Assembly: GCF_032931615.1 (NCBI RefSeq)
Contig: NZ_CP136759.1
Span: 2,805,001-2,869,000 of the forward strand
DNA: 64,000 nucleotides
Direction: 5' to 3'
From: Palleronia sp. LCG004
GTDB taxonomy: Bacteria > Pseudomonadota > Alphaproteobacteria > Rhodobacterales > Rhodobacteraceae
Positions within the stretch are counted from its first letter, which is position 1. Every line of letters begins with the position of its first letter. The notes beneath the pieces are model-generated. The model ran no database searches. It was given only the letters and a program-made list of their open reading frames with translations, and was not told the origin of the DNA. Position numbers and translations under genes: made by a program. Shown here piece by piece: positions 48,411-57,707 of this stretch.

Positions 48411-49976
48411 ATGAAGGACGATATGACCCGCAAACCCGAATATGACGAAAGCCCGGAGACGCAAGTAGCGCCCGAACTTGCCGTCGATCCGGAGGCGGGC
48501 GACGGGCTCGGATGCCATGCTGGCGCAGGCCGGATGGAAGCGGCAGCGCGCGCGGCGGGTCAGAGCGAACTTCTCGACCGCTACGCCGCCGACTACCCCC
48601 GGGGCCCCCACGACAAGCCGCAGAGCATGTGCCCCGCCTTCGGGTCGCTGCGCGTGGGGCTCAGGATGCGGCGGGTTGCGACGGTGCTGTCGGGCTCGGC
48701 CTGCTGCGTCTACGGGTTGAGCTTCGTGAGCCATTTCTACGGCGCGCGCCGCTCGGTCGGTTATGTGCCTTTCGATTCCGAAAGCCTCGTGACCGGCAAG
48801 CTCTTCGAGGATATCCGCGAGAGCGTCCACGACATGGCGGATCCCGACCGTTACGACGCCATCGTGGTCACCAATCTTTGCGTCCCGACCGCGTCCGGCG
48901 TTCCGTTGCGACTCCTCCCAAAGGAGATCAACGGCGTCCGTATCATCGGCATCGACGTGCCGGGCTTCGGCATTCCGACCCATGCCGAAGCGAAGGATGT
49001 CCTTGCGGGGGCGATGCTGAAATACGCGCGGGAAGAGGCCGAGGCCGGTCCCGTCGCGCGCCCCGCCGCCCATCGCGACGACCGCCCGCAGGTCGCGCTC
49101 CTTGGCGAGATGTTCCCGGCCGATCCGATGATGATCGGCGCAATGCTTGCGCCGATGGGTCTTGCCGCCGGTCCGGTCGTGCCCTGCCGCGAATGGCGCG
49201 AACTCTACGGCGCGCTTGATTGCGAGGCGGTCGCGGCGATCCACCCCTTCTATACCGCGGCCATGCGCGAATTCCGCGCGGCGGGACGTCCGGTCGTGGG
49301 CTCCGCGCCCGTAGGTCGCGACGGCACGGCCGACTGGCTCGCCGGCATTGGCGAGGCGTTCGGGATCGCGGCCGACAAGGTCGCGGCCGCGCAGAACCAG
49401 TTCCTTCCCGCGATCGAGGGCGCGCTTTCGGGTGCCAGGATCGACGGCACGATCACGCTGTCGGGCTACGAGGGCAGCGAGCTTCTCGTGGCGCGTCTTC
49501 TGGTCGAGAGTGGGGCGGAGGTTCCTTACGTCGGCACCGCGTGCCCCCGCACACCCGAGAGCGAAGCGGACCGTCAATGGCTTGAGGCGAAGGGGGCCAA
49601 GGTCGTCTATCGCGCCTCGCTCGAGGATGATCTCTCGGCGATGGAAGGCCTGCGCCCGGACCTCGCCATCGGCACGACGCCCCTGGTGCAGAAGGCCAAG
49701 GAGCTGGGCGTCCCGTCGCTCTATTTTACCAACCTCATTTCGGCGCGTCCCCTGATGGGGCCTGCCGGGGCCGGATCGCTCGCACAGGTCGTGAATGCCG
49801 CCATGGGCAACCGCAACCGGATGGCGCGGATGAAGGCCTTCTTCGAGGGTGTTGGGGAAGGCGATGCAACAGGTGTCTGGCAGGGCGAGCCGAACCTGCG
49901 GCCCGATTTCCGCGCCCAGAACCTCAGGAAACTCGAACGTCAGGCCAAGGCGCGCAAGGCGCAGGAAATGATATGA
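48411..49976 (+). CDS. bchY: Chlorophyllide a reductase subunit Y
   Basis: A 521-aa NifD/NifK-like protein. Cluster-ligand region [12 protein letters not shown] and [26 protein letters not shown], and further [12 protein letters not shown]. The second ATG at 48423 has AAGGA right upstream and may be the true start (517 aa). It forms the catalytic component with BchZ. Confidence 0.96.
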   Translation: MKDDMTRKPEYDESPETQVAPELAVDPEAGDGLGCHAGAGRMEAAARAAGQSELLDRYAADYPRGPHDKPQSMCPAFGSLRVGLRMRRVATVLSGSACCVYGLSFVSHFYGARRSVGYVPFDSESLVTGKLFEDIRESVHDMADPDRYDAIVVTNLCVPTASGVPLRLLPKEINGVRIIGIDVPGFGIPTHAEAKDVLAGAMLKYAREEAEAGPVARPAAHRDDRPQVALLGEMFPADPMMIGAMLAPMGLAAGPVVPCREWRELYGALDCEAVAAIHPFYTAAMREFRAAGRPVVGSAPVGRDGTADWLAGIGEAFGIAADKVAAAQNQFLPAIEGALSGARIDGTITLSGYEGSELLVARLLVESGAEVPYVGTACPRTPESEADRQWLEAKGAKVVYRASLEDDLSAMEGLRPDLAIGTTPLVQKAKELGVPSLYFTNLISARPLMGPAGAGSLAQVVNAAMGNRNRMARMKAFFEGVGEGDATGVWQGEPNLRPDFRAQNLRKLERQAKARKAQEMI

Positions 49977-50043
49977 CGCGTCCGCTCGCCATCCCCCGGC
50001 CTTTCGGCCGCAGCCTCCTGGCTCTCTGTCAAAGGGGCCTGTC

Positions 50044-51516
50044 ATGCTGATCCAGGATCACGACAGGGCGGGCGGCTACTGGGGCGCGGTCTATACCTTT
50101 TGCGCGGTCAAGGGGCTGCAGGTCGTGATCGATGGCCCCGTCGGCTGCGAGAACCTGCCGGTGACGAGCGTCCTGCACTACACTGACGCGATGCCGCCGC
50201 ATGAACTCCCGATCGTCGTCACCGGCCTCGGCGAGGACGAGATGGGTTCGGGCACCGAAGAGGCGATGAAGCGCGCTTGGGAGGTCCTCGATCCGGCACT
50301 TCCTGCGGTTGTCGTGACGGGCTCCATCGCCGAGATGATCGGAGGCGGCGTCACGCCGCAGGGCACCAGCATCCAGCGTTTTCTTCCCCGAACCATCGAT
50401 GAGGACCAGTGGCAATGCGCCGACCGCGCGATGACCTGGATCTTCACCGAATGGGGCATGACAAAGGGGCGCATGCCACCCGAGAAGAAGCGCGAGGAGG
50501 GCGCGGCCCCGCGCGTCAATATCCTCGGTCCGATCTACGGCATGTTCAACATGGCCAGCGATCTGGCCGAGATCCGCCGCCTGGTCGAGGGGATCGGGGC
50601 CGAGATCAACATGGTCATGCCGATGGGCGCGCATCTGGCCGAGATGCGCAACCTCGTGAATGCCGACGTCAACGTCTGCATGTACCGCGAATTCGGACGC
50701 GGCCTCTGCGAGGTGCTGGGCAAGCCCTATCTGCAGGCCCCGGTCGGGATCGACTCGACCACGCGGTTCCTGCGCAAGCTGGGCGAGCTGACCGGCCTCG
50801 ACCCCGAACCCTTCATCGAGCGCGAGAAGCATTCGACGCTGAAGCCCGTCTGGGATCTCTGGCGGTCGGTCACGCAGGATTTCTTCGGCACCGCCGAATT
50901 CGCCATCGTCGCAAACGAGACCTATGCCCGTGGCATCCGCCACTACCTTGAGGACGAGCTCGGCTTTCCCTGCGCGATGTCGGTCTCCCGCGTGGCGGGC
51001 AAGAAGACCGACAACGACGAGGTGCGCGCGACGCTCCACGCCAAGCGGCCGCTGGTCGTCATGGGCTCGATCAACGAAAAGATGTATCTGGCCGAGATGA
51101 AATCGGGCCACGGCCCGAGCCCCGCCTTCATCCCGGCGAGCTTTCCGGGGGCTGCGATCCGGCGCGCCACTGGCACCCCCTTCATGGGCTATGCCGGCGC
51201 GACCTACCTTCTGCAGGAAGTGTGCAACGGGCTCTTCGACGCGCTCTTCCACATCCTGCCGCTCGGCTCCGAGATGGACAGTGCCGAGGCCACGCCCGCT
51301 AATACCCGGCGCGATTTCCCATGGGATGCCGACGCCCAGGCCGAGCTCGACCGCATCGTGGCCGAGCATCCCGTCCTCACCCGCATCTCCGCGGCGCGCA
51401 GCCTGCGCGACGCGGCCGAGCGCAGGGCCCTCGCCCATGGCGACGAAAGGGTCGTGCGCGACACCGTCAGGGCGCTCGCGCCCGCATCGAGTTCCAATCC
51501 GGAGGATAAAGCATGA
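50044..51516 (+). CDS. bchZ: Chlorophyllide a reductase subunit Z
   Basis: A 490-aa nitrogenase-like protein: [19 protein letters not shown] carries a cluster cysteine, and [19 protein letters not shown] is typical of BchZ. It partners BchY. Its stop overlaps the pufQ start (ATGA, 51513-51516), tying bch and puf translation. Confidence 0.96.
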   Translation: MLIQDHDRAGGYWGAVYTFCAVKGLQVVIDGPVGCENLPVTSVLHYTDAMPPHELPIVVTGLGEDEMGSGTEEAMKRAWEVLDPALPAVVVTGSIAEMIGGGVTPQGTSIQRFLPRTIDEDQWQCADRAMTWIFTEWGMTKGRMPPEKKREEGAAPRVNILGPIYGMFNMASDLAEIRRLVEGIGAEINMVMPMGAHLAEMRNLVNADVNVCMYREFGRGLCEVLGKPYLQAPVGIDSTTRFLRKLGELTGLDPEPFIEREKHSTLKPVWDLWRSVTQDFFGTAEFAIVANETYARGIRHYLEDELGFPCAMSVSRVAGKKTDNDEVRATLHAKRPLVVMGSINEKMYLAEMKSGHGPSPAFIPASFPGAAIRRATGTPFMGYAGATYLLQEVCNGLFDALFHILPLGSEMDSAEATPANTRRDFPWDADAQAELDRIVAEHPVLTRISAARSLRDAAERRALAHGDERVVRDTVRALAPASSSNPEDKA

Positions 51517-51743
51517 GCGACATGACGAACCAGATGGCTTCGATGGCACCCGCGCGAGGCCGCGCGCAGCCGAAGGCCGAGTTCTACGCCTACTTCGCCC
51601 TGATCTTCGCCGCGACCCTCCCGCTTGCCTGCCTGACCTGGCTGCTGATCGCTGCACGGCAGATGCGCATGCCTGAGAAGGGACCGATCTCGCGCGCGTG
51701 GAGCCAGGCCCGCATCATCACGCCGATGATCTTCTCGGCCTGA
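51513..51743 (+). CDS. pufQ: PufQ, puf-operon assembly/bacteriochlorophyll cofactor
   Basis: A 76-aa protein with one membrane helix ([21 protein letters not shown]) flanked by an N-terminal soluble part and the [14 protein letters not shown] end. Size, position between bchZ and pufB, and C-terminal pattern identify PufQ, needed for normal pigment supply to the complexes. Confidence 0.9.
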   Translation: MSDMTNQMASMAPARGRAQPKAEFYAYFALIFAATLPLACLTWLLIAARQMRMPEKGPISRAWSQARIITPMIFSA

Positions 51744-51769
51744 ACCATGACACGCGTACGCTACGCCAT

Positions 51770-51894
51770 GCACGGGGGGATCCTCCGTGCGCGATGCCCC
51801 CGAAACGGGCACGCGCGGCGCGCGCAAGAATTCTGCCGGGCAAGGCCCGGAAGAAGTCCGGCAGGAGCCGGAACCCGGCCGCGGGGCCCCGCGG
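51770..51894 (+). other. RNA hairpins between pufQ and pufB
   Basis: The 180-bp gap folds readily: GCACGG/CCGTGC (51770-51775, 51785-51790), CTGCCGG...CCGGCAG around 51828-51863 enclosing CCGGGC/GCCCGG, and the exact palindrome CCGCGGGG/CCCCGCGG (51879-51894). In Rhodobacter, 5' structures and processing in this region stabilise pufBA mRNA. By analogy these are likely processing and stability elements. Confidence 0.55.
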
Positions 51895-51924
51895 CGTCAG
51901 CTTGGCGATCCGAAGGAGAGTTAA

Positions 51925-52074
51925 ATGGCTGATAGAACCGACCTGTCGTTCACAGGTCTTACCGACGAGCAGGCGCAGGAACTGCATTCCGTCTATCTGA
52001 GCGGGCTCTGGCTGTTCTCGGCCGTGGCCGTCGTTGCTCATATCGCGGTGTTCATCTGGCGCCCGTGGTTCTGA
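51925..52074 (+). CDS. pufB: Light-harvesting 1 beta polypeptide
   Basis: A 49-aa protein beginning [20 protein letters not shown], with one membrane helix and the bacteriochlorophyll-binding histidine in [20 protein letters not shown] lies 8 nt upstream. Too short to be picked by length, but unmistakable. It forms LH1 with PufA around the reaction centre. Confidence 0.96.
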   Translation: MADRTDLSFTGLTDEQAQELHSVYLSGLWLFSAVAVVAHIAVFIWRPWF

Positions 52075-52087
52075 GGAGGGACGCGTA

Positions 52088-52270
52088 ATGGCAAAGTTCT
52101 ACAAGATCTGGCTGGTCTTCGACCCGCGTCGCGTCTTCGTCGCGCAGGGTGTCTTCCTGTTCCTGCTGGCGGCGATGATCCACCTCGTCCTGCTCAGCAC
52201 CGACAGGTTCAACTGGTTCGAGCAATCCGCTGCCAAATACGGCACCGGCAACGTCACCGTCGTGGACTGA
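52088..52270 (+). CDS. pufA: Light-harvesting 1 alpha polypeptide
   Basis: A 60-aa protein: [20 protein letters not shown] at the start, one membrane helix and the pigment-binding histidine in [11 protein letters not shown], then DRFNWFE. GGAGGG lies 9-10 nt upstream. Separated from pufB by 13 bp. Confidence 0.96.
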   Translation: MAKFYKIWLVFDPRRVFVAQGVFLFLLAAMIHLVLLSTDRFNWFEQSAAKYGTGNVTVVD

Positions 52271-52288
52271 TCTCGATCCGAAACCCGT

Positions 52289-52315
52289 CACGGGCGGCCC
52301 TTCCGGTCGCCCGTG
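52289..52315 (+). terminator. pufA-pufL intercistronic hairpin
   Basis: CACGGGCGGCC (52289-52299) pairs with GGTCGCCCGTG (52305-52315) with one G-U pair and a 5-nt loop. In Rhodobacter a hairpin at this point protects the pufBA transcript from 3' decay and raises LH1 over reaction-centre mRNA. Same position and strength here. Confidence 0.75.
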
Positions 52316-52369
52316 GCACCCCCGCGACGGCCCGCGCACCGGACGCCGCCACAGATACGGAGTAGGAAG

Positions 52370-53200
52370 ATGGCACTGCTCAGCTTCGAGCGTAAATATC
52401 GCGTGCCGGGGGGCACGCTCATCGGCGGCGATCTGTTCGACTTCTGGGTCGGTCCGTTCTTCGTGGGCTTCTTCGGGATCACGACCGTGTTCTTCGCGGG
52501 GCTCGGGACGATCCTCGTCTTCTACACCGCGGCGATCCAGGGGGTCTGGAATCCCTGGCTCATCTCGGTCAATCCGCCGCCGCTCTCCTACGGGCTCGGG
52601 GCCGCGCCGCTCGAGATGGGCGGGCTCTGGCAGATCATCACGATCTGCGCGCACGGGGCCTTCGTTTCCTGGGCGCTGCGCGAGGTCGAGATTTGCCGCA
52701 AGCTCGGCATCGGTTTCCACGTGCCTGTGGCCTTCGGCGCGGCGATCGTTGCCTACACCACGCTGCAGGTGATCCGCCCCGTCCTCATGGGGGCCTGGGG
52801 ACACGCCTTTCCCTACGGCATCTGGAGCCATCTCGACTGGGTGAGCTACACCGGATACCTCTACGGAAACTTCCACTACAATCCCGCGCACATGGTCGCG
52901 GTGACGTTCTTCTTCACCACGTGCTTCGCGCTTGCGCTCCACGGATCGCTGATCCTGTCGGCCGCCAATCCCGAAAAGGGCAAGGTGATGCGCAATCCCG
53001 ATCACGAGGACACGTTCTTCCGCGACTTCATCGGCTATTCGATCGGGCCGCTCGGCATTCACCGGCTGGGACTGCTGCTCGCGATCAACGCGGGCCTCTG
53101 GAGCGCGCTCTGCATCGTCATCTCCGGCACGATCTGGTTCGACCAGTGGGTCGCCTGGTGGGACTGGTATCTCTACCTGCCCTGGTGGGCGGATATGTAA
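52370..53200 (+). CDS. pufL: Photosynthetic reaction centre L subunit
   Basis: A 276-aa five-helix protein: [48 protein letters not shown] with the special-pair histidine, and [15 protein letters not shown] with an iron ligand. Binds pigments and QA/QB with PufM. Start at 52370 after GTAGGAAG. Confidence 0.98.
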   Translation: MALLSFERKYRVPGGTLIGGDLFDFWVGPFFVGFFGITTVFFAGLGTILVFYTAAIQGVWNPWLISVNPPPLSYGLGAAPLEMGGLWQIITICAHGAFVSWALREVEICRKLGIGFHVPVAFGAAIVAYTTLQVIRPVLMGAWGHAFPYGIWSHLDWVSYTGYLYGNFHYNPAHMVAVTFFFTTCFALALHGSLILSAANPEKGKVMRNPDHEDTFFRDFIGYSIGPLGIHRLGLLLAINAGLWSALCIVISGTIWFDQWVAWWDWYLYLPWWADM

Positions 53201-53212
53201 GGAGAGCTGAAC

Positions 53213-54196
53213 ATGCCCAATTATCAGAACATCTTCACGCAGGTTCAGGTCGCCGGTCCGCCCGAGCTCGGCATGGTCGAGGATGCCGACCTGCGCGACC
53301 GCACCGATCGCGCGCGGTTCTCCCAGCTCCTCGGCTGGTTCGGCAACGCGCAGATCGGGCCGATCTATCTCGGCCCCTACGGTATCGTGTCGCTCATCAC
53401 GGGGGGGCTCTGGTTCTTCCTCGTGGGCATCAGCTTCTGGGTGCAGGTCGATTTCAACCCGGCGCTGTTCTTCCGCGACCTCTTCTACCTCGCGCTCGAG
53501 CCGCCCGCGCCCGAATACGGTCTCGGCTTCGCACCACTCTGGGAGGGGGGGCTCTGGATCATCGCCTCGGCGCTGCTTCTCGTCGCGGTCATCTCGTGGT
53601 GGATCCGCTCCTACGTGCTGGCGGCGCAGCTCGGAATGGGCAAGCATGTCTGCTGGGCCTTCGCGAGCGCGATCTGGCTGTTCCTCGTGCTGGGCCTGAT
53701 CCGTCCGATCCTCATGGGCAGCTGGTCCGAAGCGGTGCCCTACGGCATTTTCCCGCATCTCGACTGGACCAACCTTTTCTCGCTCAGCTACGGCAACCTC
53801 TTCTACAATCCGTTCCACGCGCTCTCGATCGTGTTCCTCTACGGCTCGGCGCTGCTCTTCGCGATGCATGGCGGCACGATCCTTGCAGTGGGCCGCTATG
53901 GCGGCGACCGCGAGCTGGAACAGATCGCCGATCGCGGCACGGCTTCGGAACGCGCCGGCCTCTTCTGGCGCTGGACGATGGGCTTCAACGCTACGATGGA
54001 GGGGATCCATCGCTGGGCCTGGTGGTTCGCGGTGCTGACGACGCTTACCGGCGGGATCGGCATCCTGCTGACCGGCACGGTCGTCGACAACTGGTTCGTC
54101 TGGGCGCAGGAGCACGGCTACGGCGCGGCGCAGAACTACGTGCCGGCACGCACGCCGGAAGAGTTCATGATCTACCAACCCCCGGGCATGGAGTGA
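53213..54196 (+). CDS. pufM: Photosynthetic reaction centre M subunit (C-terminally extended)
   Basis: A 327-aa five-helix protein: [39 protein letters not shown] with pigment histidines, and [34 protein letters not shown]. It runs about 20 residues beyond the usual Rhodobacter end, finishing [14 protein letters not shown]. Follows pufL by 12 bp. Confidence 0.98.
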   Translation: MPNYQNIFTQVQVAGPPELGMVEDADLRDRTDRARFSQLLGWFGNAQIGPIYLGPYGIVSLITGGLWFFLVGISFWVQVDFNPALFFRDLFYLALEPPAPEYGLGFAPLWEGGLWIIASALLLVAVISWWIRSYVLAAQLGMGKHVCWAFASAIWLFLVLGLIRPILMGSWSEAVPYGIFPHLDWTNLFSLSYGNLFYNPFHALSIVFLYGSALLFAMHGGTILAVGRYGGDRELEQIADRGTASERAGLFWRWTMGFNATMEGIHRWAWWFAVLTTLTGGIGILLTGTVVDNWFVWAQEHGYGAAQNYVPARTPEEFMIYQPPGME

Positions 54197-54203
54197 TATC
54201 GAA

Positions 54204-54452
54204 ATGGCCGATCTCAAGAAAATGGTGACCGATCCCAGGATCCCGAAGCCTCCGCAATGGTTCATGCGGGATTCGCAGCCGTCGCTTCACATGTGGATCT
54301 TCTCCCAGATGTGCCTGGGGGCGTTCTACGCGGCGATCGTCTTTTTCGGCGTGATCGGTTTCATCCTGATCCTGCGCGCGATCAGCTATCTGCTGCCCGA
54401 AGATCCCTATGCGGCGATCGATCTCATGCAGCGCGCAACCGGGATCGCCTGA
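54204..54452 (+). CDS. pufX: PufX-like protein of the LH1-RC core complex
   Basis: An 82-aa single-helix protein: LHMWIFSQMCLGAFYAAIVFFGVIGFILILRAISYLLPE lines up by eye with the PufX pattern (LrlWvafQMxxGAgxAxxvFFG...LLP). It lies 7 bp after pufM, the PufX position, where many roseobacters carry pufC instead. PufX opens the LH1 ring for quinone passage. PufX diverges fast, so the call rests on position, size and pattern. Confidence 0.78.
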   Translation: MADLKKMVTDPRIPKPPQWFMRDSQPSLHMWIFSQMCLGAFYAAIVFFGVIGFILILRAISYLLPEDPYAAIDLMQRATGIA

Positions 54453-54463
54453 TCCAAGCCGGG

Positions 54464-54483
54464 GGCGCGCCGGCCGGCGCGCC
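54464..54483. terminator. 20-bp palindrome after the puf operon
   Basis: GGCGCGCCGG/CCGGCGCGCC is perfect and lies between the pufX stop and the convergent lysozyme-like gene stop (54489). Probably a bidirectional transcription end, without T-runs. Confidence 0.6.
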
Positions 54484-54488
54484 TCCCC

Positions 54489-55241
54489 TCAGCCGGGAAA
54501 GAGGGCCGCGACCTCGGCATCGAAATTCGCCCAGCTCATCGTGGCCTTGTTGCCGGCATAGCCGTGGTAATGCGACTGTCCGGACGAATTCGGCAGCCCT
54601 GCCCAGATCTTCGCGAGATTGTTCATGAAGGCGTGCCGCGTGATCTGGCCCGCGCGGAAAGCCGTCAGTCCCGCATCCTCGAGCAGCAGGTTCGCGAGTT
54701 GGTCCTGTACCTCGGGCGAGAATCGCGTCCGCGTGTCGAGCCCCGCGCGATTGACCAGTGCCTTCAACGTCTTGGGAATGAACTGGTACCGCCCGATCGC
54801 GTGCGGCTGGCCCGGCGTCGCGGCGATCCACTCATAGATATCGGCAAGCGTCATCTGGGTGGGCGGTCTCGACGGCTTGCGCGTCGCGCCGTGCTGTACG
54901 GCGTCGTATTCCATCGAACCGGCCTCGGCACGCGCGATGATGTGGCGCAGCTGTGCGACCGGCGTTCCGCCCTGATGGACGATCCCCGCGGCCGAGGCGA
55001 CGGCGTTCGTCACCCGCGCGGGTTCGGATCTCGGAGCGAAGAATCCCGTCTCGGCGCGATCCGCGAAAAGGCTCGCCACCTGCAGCCGCGCCTCGGGCTC
55101 GGAGGGGCTGTCGTCGATGACGAAAAGCGGCGCGCGGTCGGAAAAGAGCGATCCCCGGGGGGCCATGACGGTTTCCTCGGCCATGGCCATCATCGGGGCC
55201 ACGGCCATCACGGCCACGGCCATTCCGCGCACAATCCTCAT
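54489..55241 (-). CDS. Secreted lysozyme/transglycosylase-like protein
   Basis: A 250-aa protein with a signal (MRIVRGMAVAVMAVAPMMAMA). The lysozyme-like part is about 105-250: IIARAEAGSMEYDAVQHG with a candidate catalytic Glu, IGRYQFIPKTLKALVNRAG and FSPEVQDQLANLLLEDAGL. Likely cuts peptidoglycan. It neighbours an L,D-transpeptidase on the same strand; both are cell-wall genes set within the photosynthesis cluster. Confidence 0.7.
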   Translation of the reverse strand: MRIVRGMAVAVMAVAPMMAMAEETVMAPRGSLFSDRAPLFVIDDSPSEPEARLQVASLFADRAETGFFAPRSEPARVTNAVASAAGIVHQGGTPVAQLRHIIARAEAGSMEYDAVQHGATRKPSRPPTQMTLADIYEWIAATPGQPHAIGRYQFIPKTLKALVNRAGLDTRTRFSPEVQDQLANLLLEDAGLTAFRAGQITRHAFMNNLAKIWAGLPNSSGQSHYHGYAGNKATMSWANFDAEVAALFPG

Positions 55242-55335
55242 CTACCCGCCTCATCCTTCTGACCAAGACGGGGAGATCAATGAGGCAAACGAATTACGAT
55301 TCGCTTTCGCGAAAGCCGAGAATTAGCCGAAAATC

Positions 55336-55899
55336 TCAGAGGTAGGAGGTGACGCGCGTTCCGAGCTTCACGTTTGGATAGAGCTCGCTCACATCGTCAT
55401 TGGTCAGGCGGATACAACCCGAGCTTACCGCCGTTCCGATCGTCCAGGGCTGGGGCGTTCCGTGAATGCGATACATCGTGTCGCGTCCCCCGCGATAGAG
55501 ATACATGGCCCGCGCGCCCAGTGGGTTGTCCGGTCCGCCCGGCATGCCGCCCGCGTATTTCGTGTATGTCTCGGGCTCGCGCCGGATCATGTTCGCCGTG
55601 GGGGTCCAGCTCGGCCATTCCTCCTTGCGGCGGATAACCGTGTCACCGCCGAGATTGCGGCCCTGATCGCCCACAGCGATGTGGTACTCGCGGGCAAAGC
55701 CGGGTGCGCGTACGTGGTAGAGCGAGAAATATTCCGGAAAGATGTGGATCGTGTCGACATCGACATCCGGCCGGATTTCGACGTTGCGCGCCGACATGGA
55801 CGCCCTCGACGTGTGCGGCAGGCCTGCGTGACCCAGAACGGCGGTCGGACTAGCCGCGAGCGCGAGGCCCGTGGCGATGAAGTGACGTCTGGTCAGCAT
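55336..55899 (-). CDS. L,D-transpeptidase (YkuD domain)
   Basis: A 187-aa exported protein; MLTRRHFIATGLALAASP has a twin-arginine-like signal. The YkuD domain ends with IHGTPQPWTIGTAVSSGCIRLTNDDV, containing the catalytic His and Cys (HGT...SSGCIR). Crosslinks peptidoglycan or attaches proteins to it. Start at 55899 chosen by the signal. Confidence 0.9.
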   Translation of the reverse strand: MLTRRHFIATGLALAASPTAVLGHAGLPHTSRASMSARNVEIRPDVDVDTIHIFPEYFSLYHVRAPGFAREYHIAVGDQGRNLGGDTVIRRKEEWPSWTPTANMIRREPETYTKYAGGMPGGPDNPLGARAMYLYRGGRDTMYRIHGTPQPWTIGTAVSSGCIRLTNDDVSELYPNVKLGTRVTSYL

Positions 55900-56011
55900 G
55901 GCAGTGCCCCCGAGAACAAATTGACGACGATGACCGGCACGGGGTGCCGGCCGCATATTCCCCCGTTTCGCAAACTCCACTCAACCCGAAAGGGTTTCCC
56001 CCCGATTACCG

Positions 56012-56539
56012 CTAGACGAGATCGCCGAAGATCGCGCCCGCATGCCGGTCGAGATAAATCCGCATCCACGGTGTGAACCGCTGCGGCGCGGCCGCGATCT
56101 CGTCGCGCAACGCGGGCAGGGGGCACCAGCGCGTCTCCGAGACCTCATCCGGATCGGGGGCCAGCGCGATCTCGCGCGTGGCCTCGGCGGTGAAGAGCTC
56201 GACCACCTCGTGCTCGACGAGGCCACCGCCCACCGGCGCGCGGTACTCGACGCGGTCGCGATGGACGAGGTCGAGGCCTCCGATTCCCAGTTCGTCGTCC
56301 AGACGCCGATGCGCGCAGGCCTCGGGGTCCTCCCCCCAATGGGGGTGCGTGCAGCAAGTATTCGTCCAGAGCCCGGGCGTGTGGTACTTCCCCTCGGCGC
56401 GCCGCTGCAACAGCACCGCGTCGCCATCCAGCACGAAGACCGAGATCGCGCGGTGCCTGAGCCCCCGGCGGTGCACCTCGAGTTTCTCGACCGGTGTGAG
56501 CGTGCCGTCGACCCAGGCCGGGATCATCAGCTCAGGCAT
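56012..56539 (-). CDS. idi: Isopentenyl-diphosphate isomerase, type I
   Basis: A 175-aa Nudix-type IDI: HRAISVFVLDGDAVLLQRRAEGKYHTPGLWTNTCCTHPHWGE has the catalytic cysteine, and CAHRRLDDELGI is the Nudix box. The ATG at 56539 overlaps the bchP end by 8 bp (ATGCCTGA). Balances IPP and DMAPP for carotenoid and phytyl supply. Last gene of the bchG operon. Confidence 0.93.
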   Translation of the reverse strand: MPELMIPAWVDGTLTPVEKLEVHRRGLRHRAISVFVLDGDAVLLQRRAEGKYHTPGLWTNTCCTHPHWGEDPEACAHRRLDDELGIGGLDLVHRDRVEYRAPVGGGLVEHEVVELFTAEATREIALAPDPDEVSETRWCPLPALRDEIAAAPQRFTPWMRIYLDRHAGAIFGDLV

Positions 56540-57707
56540 AGGTCCGGGGCACGAGGCGCAGCAAATGCGCCATGTTCTTGGCACCGATCCTGAGATGCGC
56601 CATCGGGCGGGCGCGGACCAGCTTCTTGTTCATGTAGGCCTCGAAGGTCAGGCGCTGCACGTCGACGTCGTGGCAGAGCGAGACGAACCGCTCGCGACGC
56701 TCGTCCGACTTGTAATATGCGTTCTGCATCGTTCTGAGGACGTGGAAGACGGTCTTGTGCTCCTTCATGAAGAGCTTGCGCGCCAGCCTCAGATCCTTGG
56801 CCTTCCCTGAGACGAGGGCCGCTTGCGCAGCCGTTGCCGCGACCCGTCCGCCCACCATCGCATAATAGATCCCCTCGCCCGAGGAGGGGGCCACGACGCC
56901 CGCCGCATCGCCCGCGAGCACGACGTCGCGGCCGTTGTCCCACCGGTCGAGCGGCTTCAGCGGAATGGGGGCACCCTCGCGCCTTATCGTCTCGCACCCG
57001 TCAAGCCCCGAGGCCACGCGCAGGGCAGCCGTCGCCTTCTTCAGATCCACGCCGTCGACGCCGGTGCCCATGCCGACGCTCGCCTGCTCGCCATGCGGAA
57101 AGACCCAGCCGTAGAAATCGGGACTGATCGCGCCGTCATAGACCACGTCGCAGCGCATCGGATCGTAGTGTTCGGATCGCGGCGGCGACTTGATGATCTC
57201 GTGATACGCGATGACGTAGGGGATCTTGTCGCCGCCCGGCACCTCGCCGCGCGCGACGTTCGATCTTGCACCGTCCGCCCCGATCACGAGGCGCGTGGGC
57301 AGGTGTCGTTCCTCCCCCGTCGCCTTGTCGCGATAGATCACCGCCGTCGCGTCGCCGCGCAGGATCTTCTGGAAGGTACCGGTCAGCCGCTCCGCCCCGG
57401 CCTCCACCGCCCGCATGCGGAGGAATTCGTCGAAATGCTCGCGATCGACCATGCCGACGAAGCCGTTCTCGATCGGGATGTCGACGGCGCGGCCCGTGGG
57501 CGAGATCATCCGCGCGGTGCGGATCCTGGCGACGAGCTGATCGTCGGGAATCTCGAAATCGGCGATCAGGCGGGGCGGGATCGCGCCGCCGCAGGGCTTG
57601 ATCCGTCCTGCCTTGTCGAGAAGCGCGACCTTCCGGCCCGCGCGGGCAAGATCCTCGGCGGCGATGGCTCCCGATGGCCCGCCCCCCACGACGACGACAT
57701 CATACAT
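56532..57707 (-). CDS. bchP: Geranylgeranyl reductase
   Basis: A 391-aa FAD protein: YDVVVVGGGPSGAIAAEDLARAGRKVALLDKAGRIKPCGGAIPPRLI is diagnostic, with GADGARSNVAR and VVLAGDAAGVVAPSSGEGIYYAM. It reduces the geranylgeranyl tail of bacteriochlorophyll to phytyl. Overlaps the PucC-like gene by 8 bp. Confidence 0.96.
   Translation of the reverse strand: MYDVVVVGGGPSGAIAAEDLARAGRKVALLDKAGRIKPCGGAIPPRLIADFEIPDDQLVARIRTARMISPTGRAVDIPIENGFVGMVDREHFDEFLRMRAVEAGAERLTGTFQKILRGDATAVIYRDKATGEERHLPTRLVIGADGARSNVARGEVPGGDKIPYVIAYHEIIKSPPRSEHYDPMRCDVVYDGAISPDFYGWVFPHGEQASVGMGTGVDGVDLKKATAALRVASGLDGCETIRREGAPIPLKPLDRWDNGRDVVLAGDAAGVVAPSSGEGIYYAMVGGRVAATAAQAALVSGKAKDLRLARKLFMKEHKTVFHVLRTMQNAYYKSDERRERFVSLCHDVDVQRLTFEAYMNKKLVRARPMAHLRIGAKNMAHLLRLVPRTYA

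Noticed and set aside
52052..54265. 737-codon frame opposite pufL-pufM
   Set aside because: Antisense shadow of the reaction-centre genes, with charged repetitive composition.
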